Assembly (NCBI RefSeq): GCF_964355755.1
Contig: NC_092677.1
Span: 933,001 to 997,000, forward strand
Direction of reading: 5' to 3'
From: Antedon mediterranea
Lineage: Eukaryota; Echinodermata; Crinoidea; Comatulida; Antedonidae
Length of the DNA stretch: 64,000 bases
Made by a program: the position numbers and the translations under genes. Positions 1 to 9,229 of the stretch are shown in pieces (position 1 is the stretch's first letter; every line of letters begins with the position of its first letter). Below the pieces are notes generated by a model, which had not been told where the DNA came from, searched no databases, and worked only from the letters and a program-made list of their open reading frames with translations.

Positions 1-8
1 CAAGGTCA

Positions 9-3000
9 ATGAACTGTAATTTACATGAAACCGAGTTTGAACTGACTGGTGTAAATATTGAAAATAAGTCTATGATGTTATGTTCCGCTTCTGTGTTCGA
101 TGAAAGCAACTTGGAAAATGTCGATGTTGATGAACCTAGTACGTCTTATCAGTATAAATGTAGTACACGATTATCTGACAAGAATATTGATTCTAAAGTT
201 AAAGGTCAAAAACATAATAAAGAAACTCATGTCTCATCAAGTAATGGATGGCAAAGTGATAGTGATATTGAAATTGTTAATGTTCAGTATGAAGAAAGAC
301 CTGACAAGAATTTTAAATTTATTCCTATCTCAGAAGCACAAAAGAAAAACATGTGTAATGAAGTACGCATTCATTGTGAACATACCGATATGAATTGTGG
401 TATTAACAGAGCTAGTCAGATTGGACATCCTCTTCAAATTACGAATATTACAGGTGATGGTAATTGTTTTTATCGTGCAATTTCATACATTATTTCTGGG
501 ACTGAAGATAATCATTTACTTTTAAGAAGAGCAATTACTAATCATTTATTGGAAACTGATGACTTATTTATTAATACATTTAGTCACAAATATAGATCAG
601 TTAAGGAATATGTGTTTAAAAAAAGAGTAATGGATAATGGAACGTGGGCATCCAATACTGAAATAAGTGCAATGGCAAATTTGCTTAATACAGATATTTA
701 TTCATTTAATGATCAACTTTTGACGTGGCAATTGTTTTCTGCTAAAAAGCCGGGAAGAATAGATGATGTTACAACTGAAAATGGTATATATATTTTGTAC
801 ACCATGAATGTGCATTTTAATGTAGTGGAATCTGTCAATGTGAGTCAAAATAATGTTCAGGAAACAACAGGACAAGTTGATATGAATGTCACATCGAAGA
901 AACGAAAGAAAACGGGAGAAGAAACTTGGGACACATTTGAAGATATAGAACCAACACACAAACAGAGTAAAACTGTTGAAAGCCCTTGTTCGGAAAGCAG
1001 AGTAAAAATATTGAGCGGAAAACGAAAACAATCTTATAGAATTAGAAAAGAAAAAGCAAAGAATCGACAGAGAAATAAACGGGAAAGAGAAGAAAAAAAT
1101 AATTCAGAAGAAACAAATGAACTCGGACACAAATATCAAAGTGATTCTGTATACACAGAGGAAAAGAAACGCAAAGTAAAAGAGACACAAAAAATAAGAT
1201 ATTGTGATGATGATTATAAATTACAAAAAAGGAAGGAAAACAGAGAAAGACAACGCAAAATGTATAGATGTGAACCTGAATATAAAGTTAAGGTACGAAA
1301 TAAAGCTAAACATCACTACAACCTTGATTTGGATTACCGAACAACCAAAAAAGAAACAATGAAGAGTAGATACGACAATGATACAATGTTTAGAAATAAA
1401 ACTAAACAAAATAATAAACAAAGAAATAAGGAAAGGTATCACAATGATCCACAATTTCGACAAAATTTGAAGCAAAATTTAGCAAAGAAGTATTGTAATA
1501 ATTCACATTTCAGAGAAAACATTAACCAAAAATTGACAGAGAAGTATCGGGGGAATTTGAAATTTCGACAAAACTTTAAGCAGAAATTGGCAGAGAAGTA
1601 TCAAAGTAATTTGAAATTTAGACAAAACTGTAAAGAAAAATTTACTGAAAAGTATCGGAGTAATTTGAAATTTAGACAAAACCTTAAAGACAAACTGGCA
1701 GAAAAGTATCGGAGTAATTTGAAATTTAGACAAAAATGCAAAGACAAATTGGCAGAAAAGTATCTGAGTAATTTGAAATTTAGACAAAACTGTAAAGAAA
1801 AATTTACTGAAAAGTATCGGAGTAATTTGAAATTTAGACAAAACTTTAAAGACAAACTGGCAGAAAAGTATCGGAGTAATTTGAAATTTAGACAAAAATG
1901 CAAAGACAAATTGGCAGAAAAGTATCGGAGTAATTTAAAATTTAGACAAAAATGTAAAGACAAATTGGTAGAAAAGTATCGGAGTAATTTGAAATTTAGA
2001 CAAAACTGTAAGCAGAAATTGGCAGAGAAATATCGAGATAATTTAAAATTTCGTCAAAGATGTAAGCAAAAGTGTAAGCAAAGATTTACAGAAAAGTATC
2101 ATGGTGATGAAGGGTTCCGGAAAAAAATCATGAAGAAAAACTTGAAAAATCGGGAAAAAAAAACCACAGAAAACACTAATTTTGATATTGTTTTAGAAAA
2201 CTTCAGGAAAACAGTTTCTCGTGGTCCTGAATATGTTTGTTGTATATGCTTTAAATTGTTATTCAAAGATCAAGTTATGAAGTGCATCAAAGCTAAATAC
2301 AAAAATAAGGCTTGTATAAATGAAAAGTATTTGCATATTTGCAATAATGAATGTAATAAACCTTGTCAATTTTTCGAATCTCCAAGGTGTCGTTTATGGA
2401 TTTGTTTCACGTGCCACAGGAAAATGTTAAACGGAAAAGTTCCTGCAGAAGCCAATTCAAACAATTTACAACTACACGATATTCCTCCTGAGCTCAGGTG
2501 TTTAAATAATTTAGAGCAGCATTTGATTGGATTAAACATTCCTTTTATGAAATTAATGAATTTACCAAAAGGTGGACAGCATGGAATACATGGACCAGTC
2601 GTATGTGTACCTTCAAATACTATTGAAACTGTAAAAATGTTGCCTAGACCAGAGGTTGATGATCAATTAATATCTGTAAAATTGAAGCGAAAGTTGTCTT
2701 ACAAAGGTTATTACAAATATAAATTTGTTAACACTGCCAATGTTATTCAAGCTCTTAGATATTTACAAGATCATAACAAGTGCTACTTTGATATAGCTAT
2801 TAATGAAGAATGGCACAATTATTTATCTGAAGATAACATGGAAAATGAAACTACTAATGAAGATGAAAACAATGAAGAAGAAGAAAAAGAAGAAGAAGTA
2901 GAAGACCGATTATGTGGTGTTACCTTTGATACAAGTCTTCAACCTGTTGACAGGCGACAAAATTTGGTTGATGAATATTTTAATGACATAATTTGTTGTG

Positions 3001-6000
3001 CACCATGTGAAAATAATAGTCCTATTGCATTGTTAAGTAATAAAAGCAATGAAGCAAAATCATTTCCAGTGCTATTTCCAACAGGTCAACCGACATTCCA
3101 TGATACGAGAGATGTTAAAATAACACTTGGACGTTATTTTCATAATAGATTAATGCATATAGATAACAGGTTTGCACAAAATACGGAATTCATATTTTAT
3201 GCTCAATCTTTATATGAACTTCAGCAAATTTTATCAAGTATTTCCATTGCATTACGAAAAGGGTCAAGAAAAAAGGATGATTTTAGCAAAGTTACTGTAT
3301 CCGATTTAAAAAATGTTACCAAAATTGAGGAGATTTTAAAATCTGATAGGGGTTATAAATTTTTAAAACAAATTCGTGGAACTCCACCGTACTGGCAAGC
3401 TACACAGAAAGATATAATAGCAATGGTTAGACAGATTGGAAAGCCAACATTCTTTCTTTCATTCTCAAGTGCTGACTTCCGTTGGAAAGAAATAATGACG
3501 ACATTGTTAAATCAGTCAGGAGACCAAAGAAACATTGAAGAATTAGAATGGGCAGATAAATGTAATTTGTTGAAATCAAATCCAGTGACTGTTGCCAGAA
3601 TGTTTGATAAACGCTTTCATACTTTTTTGAAAAATGTAATTTTGTCTGAAGCACAGCCTATTGGTAAAGTCGTAGATTATTTTTACCGAATTGAATTTCA
3701 AATGAGAGGAAGTCCGCATGTTCATATGTTAGTGTGGGTTGAAAATGCTCCTATTTTTGGTACGGATAAAGATAAAGATGTTATTAATTTTGTCGATAAA
3801 TATATTTCTTGTGCTGTGCCATGTGAAACTGTAGATCGTGAACTGAATGAAATTGTTAAAAGTGTGCAAATTCACAGTAAAAGACATTCTAAATCATGTA
3901 AAAAAAAGGGAACAAATTGCAGATTTAACTTTCCCAGACAACCTTCTGGAAATACATTTGTTATGAGACCTACAATTGTGGATAAAGACAATGATGATAA
4001 TGATGACAATAAACAAGCAATGGAGCTATTAACCTCAGTAAAAGATGCTGTGACTAATGAAGAAACATATAAAAATGCAATAGAACTTTTCCAAAGTTTA
4101 GGTATTACACAGAGTGCATTTGAGAAAGCAAATAATTGTGTAGCTACTGAGGAAAAAATTGTTATAAAGAGAAACCCCCAAGATGTGTGGGTAAATCAAT
4201 ATAATCCTTCCTTATTGAGAGCATGGAATGCTAATATGGATATTCAATATATTACAAATGTATATGCATGTATAATTTACGTTATAGGATATATGTCAAA
4301 ATCTGAACGGGAAATGGGTTTACTGTTAAATCATGCAGCATCAGAAGTAAAAGAAGGCAATGAAGATGCTAGGCAAAGTTTGCGAAAACTTGGTAATGTT
4401 TATATGAATAATCGAGAAGTGTCTGCACAAGAAAGTATTTATCGTGTTTGTAGTTTAAGATTAAAAGAATGTTCAAGGAAAGTTGAATTTATCCCAGTAG
4501 GACCTAATCCTGTCAGAATGAGTTTACCACTAAGTGTAATTAAAAACAAAGCAGATGATGATGTAAGTGCATGGTTGCCAAATAAGATCGACAAATATAA
4601 AGCTCGACCTAACATTTCTGAATTTAATAAAATGTGCCTTGCAAAATTTTGTTCAGAATATAGAATATTGAGTTCATCAGAAATGAAAGGAAACAAACAA
4701 AAAAAGAATGTATTTCAGTTAAAAAAACAGTTGGGATTCATCCAAAAAAGAACACGAACTAGTAATGCTATAGTAAGATACCCTCGATTTCCAATGGATA
4801 CAGCACCTGAGAAATATTTTTTGAGTATACTTCAGTTATTTCTACCATTTCGAAAAGATGAACAGTTAAAACCTCCAAATTTTGAAACGTATGAACAATT
4901 TCATGAGAAAGGATGTGTGAAATTATGTGGCTGTCAATTACAAACGGTAAAGTCAATAGTTCATGGAAACATGGAACAATATGAAAAAAGTGCTGATGAT
5001 GTTGAAGAAGCACAGGAATGTTTATCAAAATTTGGACCACAAGAAGATGCATGGAGTTTATTATGTCCAGAAAGCGAAAAAGAAAGGTTAGACAACCCAA
5101 AGCCAAATGTAGAGGTTGATGATGAAGAAGATGAATTTTTCATTCCAGATTTTGGAATTCAAAAAAATCATACATCTAAAGTAGAGTCTAATTCATCTAA
5201 TATTCCAAGACCAGAATTGAACAAAATGATTCGATCTTTAAATGAAAAACAACAACATATATTTTATAAGACAAGACAATGGTGTTTAGACAAAGCTAAT
5301 GGTAAAAAACCTGAAGCATTTTACACTTTCATAACTGGTGGCGCTGGTACAGGAAAAAGTCATTTGGTAAACTGTATTTATAATGAAGCGACACGTATTC
5401 TTGGAAAAATTATGGAAAATCCCGATGATTTGTCAATATTGAAATTAGCTCCTACAGGAATTGCAGCATATAATATTAAAGGCCAAACAATTCATAGCGC
5501 TTTGTCTATCCCGATTAATATTTCACTTCCGTATCAACCACTTGGAGAAGAAAAAATAAGTGCACTTCGTAATAAATTAGGCCAGTTGCAAATTGTTATT
5601 ATAGATGAAATATCAATGGTAAATCAAAGGTTACTTTGGTATATCCACGGACGATTAAGGCAAATAAAACAAGTACGCAACGATAGTCCATTTGGTAACA
5701 TTTCAATAATTGCTGTTGGTGATTTTTATCAGTTACCCCCGGTTATGGGCAGTTCGTTATACAAAGACACATTGGAAAGCTCACTGTGGATAGATAACTT
5801 TAAGCAAGTACAGTTAGATCAAATCATGAGGCAAAAAGAAGATAAAGAATTTGCTTTATTGTTAAACAAATTGCGTACAAAAGAAAAACATGATTGTTTG
5901 TCTGATAACGATTTATTAGTTCTAAAATCACGTGAAACAGGTGAAGAATGTGAAGATGCTGTTCACATTTACCCACGCAACAAACAAGTTGATGAATGGA

Positions 6001-7268
6001 ATAAAAAAATGTTGCACAAAACCTGTACAGACATTGTATGCATTGAAGCAGAAGATAGTGTAGTAAACGCCAATAAACAGACCAAAAATTGTGACAAACC
6101 TCGGAATTCACGTAAAACTAGTTTACTAAATTATTTGTGGATTGCACTTAATGCCAGAGTGATGTTGATTAAAAATGTAGATGTTAAAAAAGGCTTAACG
6201 AATGGATGTATGGGACATGTTTATGAAATAGTCAAACCCAATAATAACGCCAAACCAGTATCTATTAAAGTAAAGTTTGATAATAATGACATTGGTATTC
6301 AGGCAATTGAAATGTTTAAAGAATCTATGGGGGAAAAATACAGTCGAAAACAATTTCCTCTCAAATTAGCATATGCATGCACAGTTCATAAAGTGCAAGG
6401 AATGACAATGGATAAAGCAGTGGTTTGCCTTAAAGATACTTTTACGCATGGACAAGCATATGTAGGCCTCAGTCGTGTTACTTCAATATCTGGACTTACT
6501 ATTGAAAATTTTAAACCTAGTCTGATTTATTGTGATCCAAACATAAAGAAGTGCTTAAATAATATGGATTCATACGTACAATGTGATAAACAAGGTCATG
6601 ATTCGGATTCTAGATTTTCAATAATGTTACATAACATTCAAGGGCTTAAACAACATTTTGTTGATCTTCAGTGTAATGATTTGTTTATGAATTCTAATAT
6701 ACTATGTCTAACTGAAACATGGTTGAACAAGGATGATGATGTTTTTGACGTACGCATTGAGCCGTATAAATGTTATCACCAAGCAAGGTATGATTCGTAT
6801 TCTAATACAAATGATCTCAGTTCCAAAATAAAACATCAGGCTCATGGTGGCGTTGCAGTGTATGTCAAGAACACGTCTTCAAGCAGATTAAACATATGTA
6901 ATAATGATATAGAAGCAGTTTCATTTTTAATAACAAGTCCGATTTCTATTGCCGTGTCAGTAATTTATCGACCCCCAAGTTATGATATTAATCAATTCTG
7001 TCAAAATTTGAGAAAATATTTGGAAGAGTTACAAAAAATGAGTACAAAATGTATTGTAATGGGGGATTTTAATGAAAATCTTTTCAAACAATCTTCCAGA
7101 GTGAATAATTTAATGTCAGAGAATGAATACCGACAACATGTTACATGTTCCACCACTGAAAACAATACATTGATTGATCATGTCTATAGCAAAGGTCTTG
7201 ATTCAGTACAGGCTGAAGTAATTCCAATTTATTATAGCTATCATGAAGCCATTCAAATTAAATTTTAA
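9..7268 (+). CDS. Helentron-type rolling-circle transposon protein (OTU-Rep-helicase-endonuclease)
   Basis: This single 2419-aa frame would encode the replication and transposition protein of a Helentron (Helitron-2 class). Visible in order: an OTU cysteine-protease motif GDGNCFYR at about residues 149-156; a lysine-rich block of 18-aa repeats at about 476-710; a Cys/His-rich region at about 740-830; the Rep HUH motif H-V-H at 1237-1239 followed by RFNFPRQP; and the Rep tyrosine motif with Y1419, Y1424 and Y1428. A Pif1-like helicase follows, with Walker A GGAGTGKS at 1777-1784, Walker B IIDE at about 1864-1867 and the late motifs KVQGMT and YVGLSRV. Last is a C-terminal apurinic-type endonuclease from about 2200, with LTETWL, YRPPS and GDFN (2352-2355). 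The fused endonuclease is what separates Helentrons from canonical Helitrons. Odd point: the usual terminal S-D-H motif reads S-Y-H at 2410-2412. The frame is open to base 3, so the true start could lie upstream of this ATG. Confidence 0.93.
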   Translation: MNCNLHETEFELTGVNIENKSMMLCSASVFDESNLENVDVDEPSTSYQYKCSTRLSDKNIDSKVKGQKHNKETHVSSSNGWQSDSDIEIVNVQYEERPDKNFKFIPISEAQKKNMCNEVRIHCEHTDMNCGINRASQIGHPLQITNITGDGNCFYRAISYIISGTEDNHLLLRRAITNHLLETDDLFINTFSHKYRSVKEYVFKKRVMDNGTWASNTEISAMANLLNTDIYSFNDQLLTWQLFSAKKPGRIDDVTTENGIYILYTMNVHFNVVESVNVSQNNVQETTGQVDMNVTSKKRKKTGEETWDTFEDIEPTHKQSKTVESPCSESRVKILSGKRKQSYRIRKEKAKNRQRNKREREEKNNSEETNELGHKYQSDSVYTEEKKRKVKETQKIRYCDDDYKLQKRKENRERQRKMYRCEPEYKVKVRNKAKHHYNLDLDYRTTKKETMKSRYDNDTMFRNKTKQNNKQRNKERYHNDPQFRQNLKQNLAKKYCNNSHFRENINQKLTEKYRGNLKFRQNFKQKLAEKYQSNLKFRQNCKEKFTEKYRSNLKFRQNLKDKLAEKYRSNLKFRQKCKDKLAEKYLSNLKFRQNCKEKFTEKYRSNLKFRQNFKDKLAEKYRSNLKFRQKCKDKLAEKYRSNLKFRQKCKDKLVEKYRSNLKFRQNCKQKLAEKYRDNLKFRQRCKQKCKQRFTEKYHGDEGFRKKIMKKNLKNREKKTTENTNFDIVLENFRKTVSRGPEYVCCICFKLLFKDQVMKCIKAKYKNKACINEKYLHICNNECNKPCQFFESPRCRLWICFTCHRKMLNGKVPAEANSNNLQLHDIPPELRCLNNLEQHLIGLNIPFMKLMNLPKGGQHGIHGPVVCVPSNTIETVKMLPRPEVDDQLISVKLKRKLSYKGYYKYKFVNTANVIQALRYLQDHNKCYFDIAINEEWHNYLSEDNMENETTNEDENNEEEEKEEEVEDRLCGVTFDTSLQPVDRRQNLVDEYFNDIICCAPCENNSPIALLSNKSNEAKSFPVLFPTGQPTFHDTRDVKITLGRYFHNRLMHIDNRFAQNTEFIFYAQSLYELQQILSSISIALRKGSRKKDDFSKVTVSDLKNVTKIEEILKSDRGYKFLKQIRGTPPYWQATQKDIIAMVRQIGKPTFFLSFSSADFRWKEIMTTLLNQSGDQRNIEELEWADKCNLLKSNPVTVARMFDKRFHTFLKNVILSEAQPIGKVVDYFYRIEFQMRGSPHVHMLVWVENAPIFGTDKDKDVINFVDKYISCAVPCETVDRELNEIVKSVQIHSKRHSKSCKKKGTNCRFNFPRQPSGNTFVMRPTIVDKDNDDNDDNKQAMELLTSVKDAVTNEETYKNAIELFQSLGITQSAFEKANNCVATEEKIVIKRNPQDVWVNQYNPSLLRAWNANMDIQYITNVYACIIYVIGYMSKSEREMGLLLNHAASEVKEGNEDARQSLRKLGNVYMNNREVSAQESIYRVCSLRLKECSRKVEFIPVGPNPVRMSLPLSVIKNKADDDVSAWLPNKIDKYKARPNISEFNKMCLAKFCSEYRILSSSEMKGNKQKKNVFQLKKQLGFIQKRTRTSNAIVRYPRFPMDTAPEKYFLSILQLFLPFRKDEQLKPPNFETYEQFHEKGCVKLCGCQLQTVKSIVHGNMEQYEKSADDVEEAQECLSKFGPQEDAWSLLCPESEKERLDNPKPNVEVDDEEDEFFIPDFGIQKNHTSKVESNSSNIPRPELNKMIRSLNEKQQHIFYKTRQWCLDKANGKKPEAFYTFITGGAGTGKSHLVNCIYNEATRILGKIMENPDDLSILKLAPTGIAAYNIKGQTIHSALSIPINISLPYQPLGEEKISALRNKLGQLQIVIIDEISMVNQRLLWYIHGRLRQIKQVRNDSPFGNISIIAVGDFYQLPPVMGSSLYKDTLESSLWIDNFKQVQLDQIMRQKEDKEFALLLNKLRTKEKHDCLSDNDLLVLKSRETGEECEDAVHIYPRNKQVDEWNKKMLHKTCTDIVCIEAEDSVVNANKQTKNCDKPRNSRKTSLLNYLWIALNARVMLIKNVDVKKGLTNGCMGHVYEIVKPNNNAKPVSIKVKFDNNDIGIQAIEMFKESMGEKYSRKQFPLKLAYACTVHKVQGMTMDKAVVCLKDTFTHGQAYVGLSRVTSISGLTIENFKPSLIYCDPNIKKCLNNMDSYVQCDKQGHDSDSRFSIMLHNIQGLKQHFVDLQCNDLFMNSNILCLTETWLNKDDDVFDVRIEPYKCYHQARYDSYSNTNDLSSKIKHQAHGGVAVYVKNTSSSRLNICNNDIEAVSFLITSPISIAVSVIYRPPSYDINQFCQNLRKYLEELQKMSTKCIVMGDFNENLFKQSSRVNNLMSENEYRQHVTCSTTENNTLIDHVYSKGLDSVQAEVIPIYYSYHEAIQIKF
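1434..2141 (+). repeat. 54-bp coding tandem repeat inside the Helentron gene
   Basis: About twelve to thirteen in-frame copies of an 18-residue unit of the form K-Y-x-x-N-L-K-F-R-Q-x-x-K-x-K-L-x-E. The central copies are almost identical at DNA level and the edge copies are diverged, as expected from unequal exchange. The unit is strongly basic and probably helical, which would suit a nucleic-acid-binding linker between the OTU and Rep portions. The function is inferred only. Open frames on the opposite strand here are shadows of the repeat. Confidence 0.9.
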
Positions 7269-7399
7269 TTGTAGCAATGGTTTTTAAGTATTTCTGTGAA
7301 TAGAATTCAGAATAGAATACTATAAAAACTTTTTAAGAATTGAAAATAGAACTGGATACAAATCAAGAAAAAAAAACAATTTATAAAAACAAGCTGAAA

Positions 7400-8575
7400 A
7401 TCATTATGACTCTCTATGAACGAGGGGCAGCGAGTAATCTGTAACTTCAACCCATGTCATTCTCCTGTATAGGAGAAACAGTATCTGGTGACTAAACACA
7501 TTTTAATCTTGTTTTTATGTGAGTTATATTATTAAAGATATTGTTCTGAATTTGAATATGCAATGTTGCAATCTGTGCACATAATAATTGTTCAATATTT
7601 ACCGGTATTCAAATAATGTTAAAAATAAAAAGTTATATTTCACAGAAGAAGAAAATACGTTTTGTTTTATACGATTACCAATACTTCATTAGGTCTATAC
7701 ATACTTTCATTTGTATAATTGTTTTTGTATATTTTTTTTGTTATCTATCCAGGTCCACATGAAATTACTAATACAGTAATTTACTCATTTGGAAGAATAA
7801 TCAATTATTATCTATGCAAGAGGGGCAGTGAATAATCTGTAACTTCAACACATGTCATTCTCCTGTATAGTGGAAACAATATCTGGTGAGTAAACACATT
7901 TTAATCTTGTTTTTATGTGAGTTATATAATATTGTTCTGAATTTGAATATGCAATATTTCAATATCTACCGGTATTCAAGTAATGTTAAAAATAAACAGT
8001 TACATTTTACAGAAGAAGAAAATATGTTTTGTTTTATACGATTACCAATACTTTATTAGGTCTACACATACTTTCAGTTGTATAATTGCTTTTAATATTT
8101 TTTTTTCTATCTATCCAGGTCCACATGAAATTACTAATACAGTAATTTATTCATTTGCAAGAATAATCAATTTATTATCTATGCACGAGGGGCAGCGAAT
8201 AATATGTAACTTCAACCATGTCATTCTCCTGTATAGGAGAAACAATATCTGGTGAGTAAACACATTTTAATCTTGTTTTTATATGAGTTATATTATTATA
8301 AATATTGTTCTGAATTTGAATATGCAATGTTGCAATCTGTGTATATAATAATCTTTCAATATCTACCGGTTTTCAAGTAATGTTAAAAATAAAAATTACA
8401 TTTTACAGAAGAAGAAAATACGTTTTGTTTTATACGATTACCAATACTTTATTAGGTCTACACATACTTTCAGTTTTGTTTTCTATCTATGCAGGTCCAC
8501 ATGAAATTCCTAATACAGCAATTTACAAGAATTTTGCAAGAATAATCAATTTATTTTGTTTTGATTTTTAGGTGT
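7400..8575. repeat. Three tandem ~385-bp repeats 3' of the Helentron gene
   Basis: Three direct copies are recognised by GAGGGGCAGYGARTAAT at about 7420, 7810 and 8188. Each is followed by CATTCTCCTGTATAG, an ATCTACCGGT-like word and GGTCCACATGAAAT. Identity is high, with small indels, and the third copy is shortened before GGTCCACATG. Short open frames inside (for example 7983-8255) are not conserved in frame between copies and are not genes. Tandem repeats beside the coding part are a known feature of Helentrons and their non-autonomous relatives. Confidence 0.85.
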
Positions 8576-9060
8576 ACAATGGAATGGTTTCATCTCTTTA
8601 ATTAATAATGGGATCCGAATGTTTAGGCAGTCACTAATGCAGTCGTTCGCTCTTTAATAACATTTGTCTAAACGCGGCAAATTATTAAATTAATAATCAT
8701 ATTAATAGTTATTGTTAAAAAATAACAATCTTCTATAAATAGATCAATAAATATGCGTTTAATGAATCCTCAACTAACAAATTACCATGTAAATAATGTA
8801 CTAATATGTAAATTTACTGATTACCAAAATGTTGATGAACTACTGTATAGTATAAACAGCCTACTATATTTTGACAATTTTGTACCATTTGCAATAACCA
8901 ATGAAAGCTTATATAAATACCGGTACACATTTTATACAGATTTGTGTGTTTTCTTCAATTTGTTTGAAATAAAAGATTATTTTTAACAGTTATGGTGTGA
9001 TAATATTAGCTTTATCAGAAATATTATATCTATTGGAGCAAGTTTCACTGGTAACTGAGA
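8576..9060. other. Unassigned AT-rich DNA after the Helentron
   Basis: Probable Helentron 3' flank plus unknown sequence. The only sizeable frame (8753-8986, 77 aa) is low-complexity, AT-driven and matches nothing I recognise. Apart from the small hairpin listed separately, I see no convincing gene or element. Confidence 0.4.
8711..8729. other. Small perfect hairpin, possible 3' end structure of the Helentron
   Basis: ATTGTTA and TAACAAT pair perfectly around a five-A loop. It lies about 150 bp after the tandem repeats. Helentrons carry a stem-loop near the 3' end, so this is a candidate terminus, but no terminal inverted repeat or insertion site was identified to confirm it. Confidence 0.3.
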
Positions 9061-9066
9061 TAATTG

Positions 9067-9214
9067 ATCAGATCAAATCACAGAGCAGAGAAGACAAAAA
9101 ATTGTTATTGTTATTATTATTCACACATGTAACTGGTCAGTAATCCATAAGATCAAATCACAGAGCAGAGGAGACAACAAATTGTTATTATTATTATTCA
9201 CACATGTAACCGGT
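9067..9214. repeat. Two-copy ~83-bp tandem repeat with ATT microsatellite
   Basis: Direct copies of GATCAAATCACAGAGCAGAG, each followed by GACAA, a TTATTATTATT run and CACACATGTAACYGGT. The copies begin near 9069 and 9152. Confidence 0.8.
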
Positions 9215-9229
9215 TTTAGTGTAGTATAT

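Noticed and set aside
1503-1963. Minus-strand open frames opposite the Helentron coding repeat
   Set aside because: Shadows of the 54-bp coding repeat; the plus-strand frame is the 2419-aa transposon gene.
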